Below, piece by piece: positions 29,240 to 37,981 of a DNA stretch of 64,000 nucleotides. The notes below the pieces were generated by a model. That model searched no databases. It had not been told where the DNA came from and saw only the letters and a program-made list of their open reading frames with translations. Within the stretch, counting starts at the first letter, position 1. Each line of letters starts with the position of its first letter. The DNA comes from Williamsia sp. 1135 (GTDB lineage: Bacteria > Actinomycetota > Actinomycetes > Mycobacteriales > Mycobacteriaceae), in the NCBI RefSeq assembly GCF_002095395.1, contig NZ_MJEI01000085.1:1-64000 (forward strand), written 5' to 3'. A program made the position numbers and the translations under genes.

Positions 29240-29770
29240 ATGTCTGACATTGTGAACCCGGTGGATCCCGACACCACCTTCGATCCGGGCCTGTTCGCAC
29301 GGCGTCTCGAAGAGCTGTTCCGCACCGTTCCCGGCCCGAATGGGCGTGCATACAGCGCCAAAGCGATCGCGAATCGGTCAACCGAGCTGGGATTCCGCCT
29401 CGGTGAGTCGTATTTGAGCCAGCTCCGGTCAGGTAAGGCGAAGTCGCCGTCGTTCCGGACTGTCGAAGGCATCTCCGCGGCGTTCGGCGTCGACGTGCAC
29501 TACTTTCTCGAGGACCGGGCGGCGCAGCGCACCCGCGACCAGATCGATCTGATGCGACTGCAGGCCGACACCAGCGTTCAGCTGGCCGCCTTCCGGTTGG
29601 CCGGACTGTCCAGCGACTCGGTCACCGTCGTGAACGAACTCATCAAGGTCCTGCGGGTCCAGCAGGGCCTTCCCGCGGATCCCCCAGATCTTCTCAAGTC
29701 GTCAGAGCCCGAGCTCGGCCACGGCCATTCCGGTCTGCGAGTGGTGGAAAGGCGAGAAGCAGCCGACTAG
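29240..29770 (+). CDS. EspR-like XRE-family transcriptional regulator
   Basis: A 176-aa DNA-binding protein. An N-terminal helix-turn-helix carries FARRLEELF, then SAKAIANRSTELGFRLGESYLSQLRSGKAKSPSFRTVEGI. The ESYLSQLRSG recognition helix resembles mycobacterial EspR. The C-terminal helices (RDQIDLMRLQADTSVQL, SDSVTVVNELIKVL) likely form a dimer. ATG 29240 has GGAG 6 nt before it; ATG 29222 is an alternative. The next gene encodes an ImmA/IrrE protease, the usual antirepressor partner of XRE regulators, so this protein may be its cleavage target. Confidence 0.85.
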   Translation: MSDIVNPVDPDTTFDPGLFARRLEELFRTVPGPNGRAYSAKAIANRSTELGFRLGESYLSQLRSGKAKSPSFRTVEGISAAFGVDVHYFLEDRAAQRTRDQIDLMRLQADTSVQLAAFRLAGLSSDSVTVVNELIKVLRVQQGLPADPPDLLKSSEPELGHGHSGLRVVERREAAD

Positions 29771-29796
29771 CACGTCAGGAACCGAAGGATGGTTTG

Positions 29797-30309
29797 ATGC
29801 GATCCGAACGAATCCTGCGGGCACTGTGTCGTCGCGAACTCGCCGACCTGGACCTCGATCTGCCTCTTGACGCCGAACAGTTGTGTGCCCGATATGGGGA
29901 CAGGCGTGGCCGGGCGATCAAGATCCTGGCGCACCCGCTGCCGGCAGGTACCCCCAACGGCGTCTGGTTGATGGCCGGCGACGCCGATTATTTTTTCTAC
30001 CAGGCGAACACCACAAAACTGCATCGCGATCAGATCATCATCCACGAGTTCGGGCACCTCATCGCGGGGCACCAGATCCTGGGCACTCCGGGGGCGTTGC
30101 TGACCGCCGACGCGCCGGACGAGGCCGGTACCTCTGAGGCATTGAGCCGGACGTGTTACTCGGATGAGCGGGAGTGGGAGGCCGAGATGTTGGCGACGAT
30201 CATTCGCGAATGGGCGGCCACAGCAGCGCAGGGCGTCGGTCAATCGGCCAAACACGACGGGCTGCGGGGGATTCAGAGCATTCTTGGAGGACATTCCGGA
30301 TGGTTATAG
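29797..30309 (+). CDS. ImmA/IrrE-family metallo-endopeptidase
   Basis: A 170-aa zinc peptidase. The motif IIHEFGHLIAGH gives His83, Glu84 and His87, followed by a third ligand region around EWEAEMLATII (Glu). ImmA cleaves the repressor ImmR and IrrE cleaves DdrO, both XRE-type. Here the gene follows an XRE regulator by 26 bp, which fits that pairing. ATG 29797 has AAGGA 7 nt upstream. It has no signal peptide and is presumed cytoplasmic. Confidence 0.88.
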   Translation: MRSERILRALCRRELADLDLDLPLDAEQLCARYGDRRGRAIKILAHPLPAGTPNGVWLMAGDADYFFYQANTTKLHRDQIIIHEFGHLIAGHQILGTPGALLTADAPDEAGTSEALSRTCYSDEREWEAEMLATIIREWAATAAQGVGQSAKHDGLRGIQSILGGHSGWL

Positions 30310-30316
30310 GCCACCG

Positions 30317-31447
30317 ATGGTGATAGCAACCGTCAATGCAGTTGCGCTCGCGCTGTTCGCGATCGCACTGTGTTGGCGCATAGACCAGATACGACGAGAG
30401 GGCGCGGGACTCCAGCCGGCGGCCATGACCGTCGCCATCTCCGCGATGACCCTTGCGTTCGTGAGTATCAACCCGCACGTGCGGGAATGGCTGGATTCGA
30501 CCTTGTTCACCGGGGCGGCCCGGGTGATCTTCTACTGTCTGCTCGCATTCGGGGTCGCGGCGCTGGTCGTCGTGTTCTTTTTCGGGTCTGCCGAGGAGCA
30601 ACGTCAGCGGCGAGCCGGGATGGAAGCGGTGCCGCTCGTCATCGCGATGGTCGGGCTGAACGTGGCGATGCTGGTCACCCCGACCCCGGTACGCACCGAG
30701 AACGTCTCCGAATGGACGGTGCAGCACTTCGGATTTGCGCTCTTCTTCGTGATCGCCGGGTGTTACCTCGTCTACGGCCTCGGCGCGTGCGTGCTCTCCA
30801 TCCGGCGATATGTCGGATTGGCGGACGGCTATCTCCGACATTGCCTGATGGTCCTGCTGACCGGTCTCTTACTTGTCGGGCTGGGGTCGCTGGTACAGAC
30901 CGCGTTCGTGGTGCTGTCGGGGCTGAGTCTGGCCACCGTCCCTGTCCTGCTGAAGATCTCAGCGGTGATCTCGTCGGTCGGGGCGGTTCTCTTCCTGGCC
31001 GGGATCTGCTACCCGATGCTGCGGGCCCGCTGGATCAAGGTGCGATACAACCTCCGCCACCGCCGGGACCACGCGGACCTCGAGCCACTGTGGTCTCTGA
31101 CCACGTCGGCACTGCCGGAGGTGGTGTTACCACTTCGCGCGGGTACCGATGTCGACGGATCGATCAATTTGCTCTACCAGCGTCGGGTCGTCGAGATCCG
31201 GGATGCGCTGTTGCAACTCAGTCCGTTGCTGCCGGACGACTTCGGCCATCTGACCGAGCGGGATCAGGTCTTCTACCTGCGTGACGCCGTTGAGGTATAT
31301 CGCGAGGCCGGCGGCTCGTCCGGTGCTGTCCGGCAGGTGCTCGTCGGTACAGGTGATGATCTGGACGCCGAAGCCGCACCCCTACTACGTATTTCGCGTT
31401 CGTTGGCCGACCAGCCGATCACCCGGGGACGCAACCGGACCGGCTGA
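30317..31447 (+). CDS. membrane protein of the MAB_1171c/DUF6545-like type
   Basis: A 376-aa protein. Seven or so membrane helices occupy residues 1-235 (MVIATVNAVALALFAIAL first). A cytoplasmic C-terminal domain follows (RDHADLEPLWSLTTSALPEV ... SPLLPDDFGHLTERDQVFYLRDAVEVYREAGG). I recall this layout from actinobacterial proteins annotated MAB_1171c-family putative transporters, which often neighbour XRE and ImmA/IrrE genes. No transported substrate is known. It starts 7 bp after the protease stop, so all three genes look like one operon and the membrane protein may be a sensor or effector. Confidence 0.75.
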   Translation: MVIATVNAVALALFAIALCWRIDQIRREGAGLQPAAMTVAISAMTLAFVSINPHVREWLDSTLFTGAARVIFYCLLAFGVAALVVVFFFGSAEEQRQRRAGMEAVPLVIAMVGLNVAMLVTPTPVRTENVSEWTVQHFGFALFFVIAGCYLVYGLGACVLSIRRYVGLADGYLRHCLMVLLTGLLLVGLGSLVQTAFVVLSGLSLATVPVLLKISAVISSVGAVLFLAGICYPMLRARWIKVRYNLRHRRDHADLEPLWSLTTSALPEVVLPLRAGTDVDGSINLLYQRRVVEIRDALLQLSPLLPDDFGHLTERDQVFYLRDAVEVYREAGGSSGAVRQVLVGTGDDLDAEAAPLLRISRSLADQPITRGRNRTG

Positions 31448-31454
31448 CCGCGAA

Positions 31455-33035
31455 CTACCTGGCGCGGCGTCCGGCCGCGCGGACCATCTCGCCGACCGTG
31501 GTGAACTTGACCCGTGGACGCTCGACTTCTGCCCCGGCGCGCCGCTCGGCGCGGTCGATGGCTCGTACGCCCCGATAGCCGATGACGGTGCGCTTACGCT
31601 TGCGCAGCAGGGTCTCGAAGTCCGACGGCGAGCGGTGTGATCGTGAGATCGACCCGGCGGCAGCATCTTTCAGGAACAGCTCGACCGTGTTCTCGGCGCA
31701 CACCTTGTTTGCGCCGATACCGCCGCGTGGTCCACGCCGGGCCCAGCCGGCCACGTACGCACCGGGCACAACTGTGCCGTCAGCGCCGACGATCCGGCCG
31801 TCCACGTTGGGGAACACCCCGCGGCCCTCATCGAACGGAAGGCCGGCGATCGCGGTCGAGCGGTAGCCGATGGACCGGACGACGAGGTCGGCGGCGATCT
31901 CGTGCCGGCGCTCACCCGTGATGACCCGGAGTCCCTCGACATGGTCGTCTCCGACGATGGCCTCAGGCGTGGTGTGGAAGAGGAAGACGATGCGGCGCCG
32001 GGTCGGGTCCGCCGGGGCCCCGAGGTCAACAGCGGTGCGCGGATCGTCGTGGACGATCACCTCGACGCCGGGGATCGACGACAGCGCACGGTATTCCGCC
32101 GAGGAGTACGCGGCACCGGCCTGATCTTTGCGGCCCACCACGATCACCTCGCGGACATTCTGTTCCCGCAGGACGGCCAAGGCGCGGTCCGCGATGTCCG
32201 TGGTCGCCAGTATCTCCGGTGGCGACACCAGGATGCGCGCGACGTCGAGTGCGACGTTCCCGGTGCCGATGACCACCACCCGACCGGACCGGTCGGTGGC
32301 GGATATCGGGATCTCGCTCAAGTCGGGTGCAGAGTTGTACCAGGCCACGAGGTCGGTCGCCGACGTCGAGCCGGGGAGATCTTCACCCGGAATCCCCAGG
32401 CGGCGTGAGTCACTCGCGCCGACAGCGTAGATGACACCGTCGAAGTGTTCGCCGAGTTCGGCAGGCGTGATCTGGCCGGCGGCCACGTCGTCGCCGATCT
32501 CGACGTTGGTCGCCATCGTGACCCGGGGGTCCCGGTAGAGCAGATCGAAACCCTGGAGCACCTTCTTGGTGCCGGGGTGATCGGGGGCGACGCCGGCCCG
32601 CACCAGGCCGCCTGGGGTGGGAAGCTTGTCGATCACGGTCACCTGCGCGGAGCTGCGGTCGAGCAGGGTGCGCAGGGCATATCCACCCGAGGGACCGGTG
32701 CCCACCAGCGCAACGCGAAGTCCGGCAGGGACTTTCGGGATGACCGGGTAGGTGATCGGGGTCCAGCCGGATGTGACGTCGGAGTTGTCGCGGTAGTACG
32801 AGGCGTTGATCTCGATGAAGACCTTGTCCCGGGTGCCGAGCTTGTCCGCGGGATAGATGGCGTCCACGGGACAGGCGTCGGCGCATGCGCCGCAGTCGAT
32901 GCAGGCCTCGGGGTCGATGTGCAGGATGTCGGAGCTGCCGAACCCGCGCTCCTCCGGTGTCGGGTGGATGCAGTTGACCGGGCAGACCGAGACGCATGCT
33001 GCGTCGCTGCAGCAGGTTTGGGTGATGACGAACAT
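31455..33035 (-). CDS. fprB: ferredoxin/ferredoxin-NADP reductase fusion, FprB type
   Basis: A 526-aa electron-transfer enzyme. The N-terminal ferredoxin domain has Cys8, 9, 14, 18 and 22 and Cys45, 48, 51 and 55 (CIDCGACADACP), enough for one or two Fe-S clusters. It is fused to an adrenodoxin-reductase-like flavoprotein: FAD site VGTGPSGGYAL at about 111, NADP site VIGTGNVALDVARIL, and C-terminal GWARRGPRGGIG. It passes electrons from NADPH to a partner protein. The start codon overlaps the diiron oxygenase stop (TGATG), so it is very likely the redox partner of that oxygenase. Confidence 0.92.
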   Translation of the reverse strand: MFVITQTCCSDAACVSVCPVNCIHPTPEERGFGSSDILHIDPEACIDCGACADACPVDAIYPADKLGTRDKVFIEINASYYRDNSDVTSGWTPITYPVIPKVPAGLRVALVGTGPSGGYALRTLLDRSSAQVTVIDKLPTPGGLVRAGVAPDHPGTKKVLQGFDLLYRDPRVTMATNVEIGDDVAAGQITPAELGEHFDGVIYAVGASDSRRLGIPGEDLPGSTSATDLVAWYNSAPDLSEIPISATDRSGRVVVIGTGNVALDVARILVSPPEILATTDIADRALAVLREQNVREVIVVGRKDQAGAAYSSAEYRALSSIPGVEVIVHDDPRTAVDLGAPADPTRRRIVFLFHTTPEAIVGDDHVEGLRVITGERRHEIAADLVVRSIGYRSTAIAGLPFDEGRGVFPNVDGRIVGADGTVVPGAYVAGWARRGPRGGIGANKVCAENTVELFLKDAAAGSISRSHRSPSDFETLLRKRKRTVIGYRGVRAIDRAERRAGAEVERPRVKFTTVGEMVRAAGRRAR

Positions 33036-33979
33036 CAGAGCATGTTGACTTTCCGGTAGACCCGCGCGGCGGGCTTGGTGAGAAGCCCGACCTCGTCGAG
33101 GAAGCTCATCAGGTGTGCGCAGCTGCTCCGGACCATCGACTTGAAGTGCTCGTTCTCTCGGCGAGCGGCGACTGCGCGCTGGGCGTCCAGTCCGGCATCG
33201 GAGTAGGCCTGTGGCCGGATCATGCTCGTGAAGATGAACGCCGCGCCCACGGAGATGACGAAGGCGCTCCACTGGCGGCGCGCCCATCCGACACTCTTCA
33301 TCGAATCCCGGACCTCTTCCCGGGCGAACTTCATGTGCCGTGATTCTTCGAGGACATGGATCTCGTTGACGGTGCGGATGAAGGGGAGTACCTGTTCGTC
33401 GCGCATGCAGCCGCGCTGGAAGACATCCAGGATCTCTTCGGCGACCAGGATGCCGCTGTAGGCGACCTCGGCACGCGCGGTACGCATGAACACCTTGCCG
33501 AGCCGGCCGACGAACTTCGAAGGGTGGTAAGACTTTCCGACCATCTTCTGCGACGCCTTCGCGAACATGATGGAGTGGCGGCACTCGTCGGCGACCTCGG
33601 TCAGCGCGAATTGGAACTCGGGGCTGTGGTAATCACCGAGGTACTGATCGCGAATCACCATCTCTTGCAGGATCATCTCGAACCAGATGCCGATGTTCAT
33701 GATGGACGCGAACTCGTGCCGGGTCAGCGCAACTCGCTGCTCCTCGGTCATCTCGTCCCAGTAGTCCGTGCCGTACAGCGACGACCATTCCGGGCTGCAC
33801 CCGTACTTGGCGGGGTCCATCGGCTGGTCCCAGTCGATCTCGGTCATGGCGTTGCGCGACAACCGCGCCGACGACGCCAACAGACGCTTGGACACCTCGT
33901 CGGCACCCTGATCGCGCAGGCTGACGACGTTGTCTCCGTGATCGCGTATGGACGATGTGTTCGCAGCTGTGGTCACCAT
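33035..33979 (-). CDS. AurF-family diiron oxygenase
   Basis: A 314-aa ferritin-like four-helix enzyme. Iron-ligand motifs are ExxH-like ADECRHS and EESRHMKFAREE, with earlier Glu ligands in FEMILQEM and VAEEILD. AurF in Streptomyces oxidises an arylamine to a nitro group. Mycobacterial relatives have no settled substrate. Coupling to the FprB-type reductase gives a complete NADPH-driven oxygenase. Upstream, ACAA-N6-TTGT within 34020-34040 could be a TetR-type operator, though no regulator gene is adjacent. Confidence 0.85.
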   Translation of the reverse strand: MVTTAANTSSIRDHGDNVVSLRDQGADEVSKRLLASSARLSRNAMTEIDWDQPMDPAKYGCSPEWSSLYGTDYWDEMTEEQRVALTRHEFASIMNIGIWFEMILQEMVIRDQYLGDYHSPEFQFALTEVADECRHSIMFAKASQKMVGKSYHPSKFVGRLGKVFMRTARAEVAYSGILVAEEILDVFQRGCMRDEQVLPFIRTVNEIHVLEESRHMKFAREEVRDSMKSVGWARRQWSAFVISVGAAFIFTSMIRPQAYSDAGLDAQRAVAARRENEHFKSMVRSSCAHLMSFLDEVGLLTKPAARVYRKVNML

Positions 33980-34076
33980 GGGGAGTCCCTTTCACCCGAG
34001 TCCGACAATGCTCATTGATATAACAATAGATGTTGTCACGATGAGCCGAGGTGGTCAAGGGGTGACCGGAGACGAG

Positions 34077-34105
34077 AAAGCCGGGCTCGAGGTGAGCCCG
34101 GCTTT
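34077..34105 (-). terminator. intrinsic terminator after doxX
   Basis: A perfect 12-bp stem (AAAGCCGGGCTC / GAGCCCGGCTTT) with a 5-nt loop, 38 bp beyond the DoxX gene stop. Because the arms end in A/T runs it could act in both directions. Confidence 0.85.
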
Positions 34106-34142
34106 CCTCTGAGTTCCGAAGGAACTGGTCAGTGCGGTGCGA

Positions 34143-34493
34143 TCACACGCTGAGGAATCGAAGGATCAGCGCCGCAAGTGCAACCACGGTCAGGAACGCG
34201 GCCGGACCCACACCCGCCACGTCCTTGACGCGCAGGTGCGCGATGACCGCCCCGACGAAGTACAGGATCACGCCGATTGCTGCCGCGACGCCGATCGGCC
34301 ACCAGAACAGGCCGATCACCAGGCCGATCGCGCCGGCGATCTCGAGATAGGCGAGCACCGGAATCCGCTGCGCCGGAACTCCCACGGTGCTCATCGATTC
34401 GATGACAGCGGGCATCTTGGTCAGTTTGCCGACGGCAGAGACCGTCAGCGCCACAGCAAGAAAGATCGAAACAATGAGTGTCGCGATGAACAT
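34143..34493 (-). CDS. DoxX-family membrane protein
   Basis: A 116-aa protein with four membrane helices in the DoxX pattern: FIATLIVSIFLAVALTVSAVGKLTK, then LAYLEIAGAIGLVIGLFWWPI. The GKLTK loop after helix 1 and the ...LRVKD loop after helix 3 are typical. In mycobacteria a DoxX protein works with superoxide dismutase and a thiol system in membrane redox balance, but DoxX-fold proteins are diverse. It is separated by terminators on both sides, so it is a single-gene unit. Confidence 0.85.
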   Translation of the reverse strand: MFIATLIVSIFLAVALTVSAVGKLTKMPAVIESMSTVGVPAQRIPVLAYLEIAGAIGLVIGLFWWPIGVAAAIGVILYFVGAVIAHLRVKDVAGVGPAAFLTVVALAALILRFLSV

Positions 34494-34520
34494 GGTGTTG
34501 TGATCGCATTCTGTAGGCGT

Positions 34521-34558
34521 ACGACAAAGCCGGACTCGAGTGAGTCCGGCCTTGTCGT
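34521..34558 (-). terminator. intrinsic terminator after the SDR gene
   Basis: A 17-bp stem with one mismatch and a GAGT loop (ACGACAAAGCCGGACTC / GAGTCCGGCCTTGTCGT), 15 bp beyond the dehydrogenase stop. It also lies just upstream of doxX, insulating the two genes. Confidence 0.85.
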
Positions 34559-34573
34559 CAGGGTGGAGAGATT

Positions 34574-35335
34574 TTAACGCGGCGCCATGCGCAGCGCACC
34601 GTCCATACGGACCGTCTCACCGTTGATGTAGTCGTGATCGACCAGGAACGCGGCCAGCTTCGCGTAGTCGGCCGGCTCGCCCAGGCGCTGAGGGAACGGG
34701 ATCCCCGCCTCGAGGGTCTTCTTGAACTCAGGGGTGATGCCGTCGAGCATCGGGGTGTTGATGGTGCCCGGCGCGATGGTGTTGACGCGGACGCCGACCT
34801 GCGCGAGGTCGCGGGCCGCGGTGATCGTCATGGCGTGCACGCCGCCCTTGGAGGCGGTGTAGGCGATCTGACCGATCTGCCCTTCGAACGCGGCCACCGA
34901 GGCGGTGTTGATGATGATGCCGCGCTGGTTGTTCTCGTCGACCGCGTCCTGCTTCTGCATGCGGTTGGCGGCCAAGCGCATGACGTTGAACGTGCCGACC
35001 AGGTTGATCTCGATGATCTTCTTGAACAGGTCGAGTTCGTGCGGGCCCTTCTTGGTCAGGATACGGCTGGCCCAGCCCACTCCGGCGCAGTTGACCGCGA
35101 CCCGCAGCGGGGCGCCGGACTCTGCAATGGTGTCCAGTGCTGCCTCGACGTCGGCTTCGCTGGTCACGTCTGCGGCGATCAGCGTGACGCCTTCGGTCGC
35201 GCCGGCCTTGTCGATCGACGGCTGCAGATCCAGCCCGAAGACGACCGCGCCCGCGTCTGCGAACCACTTGGCGGTGGCCGCTCCCAGACCTGATGCGCCG
35301 CCTGTGACCAATACTGCTGAACCTGAGATCTCCAC
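34574..35335 (-). CDS. SDR, 3-hydroxyacyl-CoA dehydrogenase type II-like
   Basis: A 253-aa short-chain dehydrogenase. Cofactor loop TGGASGLG at 11-18; NCAG at 82-85; catalytic Ser146, Tyr159 and Lys163 (YTASKGG). The C-terminal segment INGETVRMDGALRMAPR is typical of HSD10-like 3-hydroxy-2-methylbutyryl-CoA or 3-hydroxyacyl-CoA dehydrogenases. Asp36 after strand 2 (GLDLQ) favours NAD+ over NADP+. It likely acts in fatty-acid or branched-chain amino-acid oxidation. Single-gene unit ending at the terminator. Confidence 0.9.
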   Translation of the reverse strand: MEISGSAVLVTGGASGLGAATAKWFADAGAVVFGLDLQPSIDKAGATEGVTLIAADVTSEADVEAALDTIAESGAPLRVAVNCAGVGWASRILTKKGPHELDLFKKIIEINLVGTFNVMRLAANRMQKQDAVDENNQRGIIINTASVAAFEGQIGQIAYTASKGGVHAMTITAARDLAQVGVRVNTIAPGTINTPMLDGITPEFKKTLEAGIPFPQRLGEPADYAKLAAFLVDHDYINGETVRMDGALRMAPR

Positions 35336-35392
35336 TGGTGTTGCCGTCCCTTCTACAAGTGTCCGCGGGTTGTCGACCCCGCTGTGAACACC

Positions 35393-36145
35393 CTAGTCAG
35401 CGGCTGTGGTGAGCGATCGCTCGGCTGGGGCCTGTTCGTCGGCGATGCGCCCGCGCTCCGCGCGTTCGGCTTCCAGGCGGGCGTGCTCGCGGTGACTGCG
35501 GACGTACCAGGTACCCCCGCTGACAATGATCGCGATCGCGGTGATGGTGAATATGGTGACGACGAAGTTGTTCGCGGTCACGAGCCCCTCGGCCGTCAGC
35601 CAGACGGCGAAGACGAAGAACAGCACAGCTGCTCCGTAGGCGATGGCCTTCTCCGGGAGACGACGACCCAGCAGGGCGCCCACGGCGATGGCGAGACCAT
35701 CTGCAGCCACCATGCCGATGGTCGACCCGATCCACACGCCTGCCCAGTTGTGGTCCGTGGCCAGGGTGATGGTGGCGAGCATTGTCTTGTCGCCGAGTTC
35801 GGCGAGGAAGAACGACCCGACCACCGCGAGCAGGATCGATTTGCTGACCCGTTCGGCCTTCACCGATTCGTCGTCATCGAGGGAATCGCCGCGCAGCGTC
35901 CAGAATCCGAAGACCAACATCGCCAGCCCGCCGACGATGGACATCAGGTCGCCGGGGATCGACAGGCCGAGGAAATGGCCGAGGCCGACGGAAACCGCAT
36001 GCACCGCAGTCGTGGCGATGGTGATGCCGAGGACAACGACCCACCACCGGTAGCGGAGGGCGAACGTCATCGCCATCAGCTGAGACTTGTCGCCGAGTTC
36101 GGCAACGAAGATCACGCCGAAGCTGACCAGGAATGCGGTAATCAC
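35393..36145 (-). CDS. GDT1/TMEM165 (UPF0016) family manganese/calcium transporter
   Basis: A 250-aa membrane protein. The family's two-fold repeat is plain: VIFVAELGDKSQLMAM at the start and FFLAELGDKTMLATITLA in the middle, each with the metal-binding E-x-G-D-[KR]-[TS] motif. About six or seven helices; a charged C-terminal tail ends LTTAAD. Bacterial members (MneA, Mnx) export Mn2+. Start: GTG 36145 is the first codon giving helix 1 its normal position; a frame open to 36193 adds a basic tail. A DtxR/MntR-like box is upstream. Confidence 0.9.
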   Translation of the reverse strand: MITAFLVSFGVIFVAELGDKSQLMAMTFALRYRWWVVVLGITIATTAVHAVSVGLGHFLGLSIPGDLMSIVGGLAMLVFGFWTLRGDSLDDDESVKAERVSKSILLAVVGSFFLAELGDKTMLATITLATDHNWAGVWIGSTIGMVAADGLAIAVGALLGRRLPEKAIAYGAAVLFFVFAVWLTAEGLVTANNFVVTIFTITAIAIIVSGGTWYVRSHREHARLEAERAERGRIADEQAPAERSLTTAAD

Positions 36146-36245
36146 ACGACCAACGTAAGCCTGCGTGTTCCGTTGCCGCAACAGCTTGCGCACCCGTATT
36201 TACGCAGGTGGGAGGCCCTTTCTTTAAAGTTTGGGGACCCGAAAC

Positions 36246-36261
36246 TTAGGTTTCCCTTACC
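36246..36261. promoter_or_regulatory. possible metal-regulator (MntR/IdeR-like) box
   Basis: TTAGGTTTCCCTTACC matches the first 16 positions of the iron-box consensus at 12 sites and is partly palindromic. It lies 101 bp before the manganese-transporter start. Inference: a DtxR-family regulator may control the transporter. Confidence 0.35.
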
Positions 36262-36327
36262 CGGTATTTCGAGGCCGGTGGGCCGCGTTGCCCTGACCTG
36301 CGGGAAAGGTGGTCTGCCGGTCGGGAT

Positions 36328-36885
36328 CTACGCAGCGAGGAGCATTGCAAGGACGGCGGTGTCGGGGTCGTTGCCGAGATCGACACCCACCTGATTGCGC
36401 ATCATCACCACGGTGCCGTCGGCCTCGGCCTCGGCCCACCCAGCACGATGCTCGAGCCCGAGCTCGGGGAGGCCGGGCAGCAGCACGCAGCCGGAGGCGA
36501 CATCGGAGCACTCGGGGAGCGACGGACGCGTCTCTGACGGTGGATGCAGCATCAACAGTGCAGGTGGCGGCGTATAGAACGGGCCGGCGTCCACGAAGTC
36601 GTTGTCGATGACACTGCCGACCGCGAGCATCAGACCGACGGTGTCGGGGTCGCACACCTCAGGGCGGTCCTCGATCACGCTGAACACCGTCGTCGTGCGC
36701 AGGAAGCCGGGGCGGCAGGCGATCCGCACCGATGCGACAAGGGTCTGTGTCCATTCGAGCGTGGTGTCCGGCCAGCGACCCGAGATCAGGATCCCGCGTA
36801 GTTCGCCGTCTCGGTGGAAGGGAGTGAGCCCGATCGGAATGGATCCGGACCGCGACTTCTCGTGACCGGTGGCGTCCTCGCTCAT
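36328..36885 (-). CDS. hypothetical protein, 185 aa
   Basis: A soluble acidic protein starting MSEDATGHEKSRSG. Recognisable stretches are GLTPFHRDGELRGILISGRW, VGSVIDNDFVDAGPFYTPPP and ...VMMRNQVGVDLGNDPDTAVLAMLLAA. I do not recognise a family and see no catalytic motif, signal peptide or membrane helix. A near-perfect ribosome site AGGAGGT lies 6 nt before ATG 36885, and codon use is normal, so the gene is real. Confidence 0.75.
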   Translation of the reverse strand: MSEDATGHEKSRSGSIPIGLTPFHRDGELRGILISGRWPDTTLEWTQTLVASVRIACRPGFLRTTTVFSVIEDRPEVCDPDTVGLMLAVGSVIDNDFVDAGPFYTPPPALLMLHPPSETRPSLPECSDVASGCVLLPGLPELGLEHRAGWAEAEADGTVVMMRNQVGVDLGNDPDTAVLAMLLAA

Positions 36886-37104
36886 GGTGACCTCCTGTTG
36901 CCGGAAGTGCTATTCGTTTATGTGATCGCCCTTGATCTCAAATTTTTGCCTGCTATCGCAGCATGCCCGGTGAATGGTTGGCACACAAGCCGACTCGACT
37001 GCTAAAACGGCGGTTTAACACGGAGTTCTCATCCGGCCCGTTCGCATGCCGTGAGCCAAGCGAACTGACACCGCCCGGCGGGCGAAAGCGAGCCAAAAGC
37101 ACAA

Positions 37105-37126
37105 CGGCCGCCCCGAAGGGCGACCG
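37105..37126 (-). terminator. intrinsic terminator after sodA
   Basis: A 9-bp GC-rich stem with one mismatch (CGGCCGCCC / GGGCGACCG) and a CGAA loop, followed in the minus direction by TTGTGCTTTT. It begins 31 bp beyond the sodA stop. Confidence 0.75.
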
Positions 37127-37156
37127 CCGTGTGAAATAGCGCGGAGCGGGGTGCGC

Positions 37157-37786
37157 TCAGGCAGGCACGATGAGGCCGGAGCCCTGTGCCTGAGCCTTGG
37201 CGAAACGCTCGGCGGCGTCGGCCCAGTTGACCACGTTCCACCAAGCCTTGACGTAGTCAGGCTTGACGTTCTGGTAGTCGAGGTAGAAGGCGTGCTCCCA
37301 CATGTCGAGCATGACGATGGGGATAAAACCAACGGAAGTATTTCCGTGCTGATCGGTCAGTTGCTCGATCAGGAGCTTGCCTTCGATGGTGTCGTAGCCC
37401 AGGATCGCCCAGCCGCTGCCCTGCAATGTGGTGGCTGCGGCGGTGAAGTGCGCCTGGAACTTGTCGAACCCGCCGAACTGATCGTCGATGGCTGCGGCGA
37501 GGTCACCTTCTGGCTTGTCGCCACCGTTGGGCGACAGGTTCTTCCAGAAGATCGAGTGGTTGGTGTGCCCGCCGAGGTGGAAGGCCAGGTTGGCCGACAG
37601 CTGGAAGACCTTGTCGGCGATGGTGCCGTCTTCACGAGCAGCCGCCAGCTTCTCAACTGCAGTGTTCACGCCCTTGACGTAGGTGGCGTGGTGCTTGCTG
37701 TGGTGCAGCTCCATGATCCTGCCGGAGATGTGCGGCTCGAGAGCTGCGTAGTCGTAGTCCAGATCCGGCAAGGTGTATTCAGACAC
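37157..37786 (-). CDS. sodA: superoxide dismutase (Fe/Mn)
   Basis: A 209-aa enzyme that dismutates superoxide. Metal ligands are His28 ([11 protein letters not shown]), His77, Asp161 and His165 ([12 protein letters not shown]). His147 in DQHGN corresponds to the position that influences Fe versus Mn use; M. tuberculosis SodA, its closest recalled relative, also has His there and uses iron. No signal peptide, as in mycobacteria where SodA is still exported. The GTG start has GAGAGGA 6 nt upstream. Confidence 0.96.
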   Translation of the reverse strand: MSEYTLPDLDYDYAALEPHISGRIMELHHSKHHATYVKGVNTAVEKLAAAREDGTIADKVFQLSANLAFHLGGHTNHSIFWKNLSPNGGDKPEGDLAAAIDDQFGGFDKFQAHFTAAATTLQGSGWAILGYDTIEGKLLIEQLTDQHGNTSVGFIPIVMLDMWEHAFYLDYQNVKPDYVKAWWNVVNWADAAERFAKAQAQGSGLIVPA

Positions 37787-37981
37787 GATGTTCCTCTCAC
37801 TATGCGGGGACGGAAAATCCCCAGTTTGTCGTCCTCTAAATGGGCTCTACCCGTTTGAGTGCACTTCCTACCCTTACGCAGGATATGGGGATGTGCAATA
37901 GCGTGCGCCAGATGCACCTCAAGCCTGGTTGAGGTTTGGCGATGCCGATCGGCCGTGGAAAACGACCCTGCTCTGCGCGTG

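Noticed and set aside
36146-36327. yybP-ykoY manganese riboswitch before the GDT1-type gene
   Set aside because: I could not find the conserved GGGGAGUA core or the paired arms of that riboswitch.
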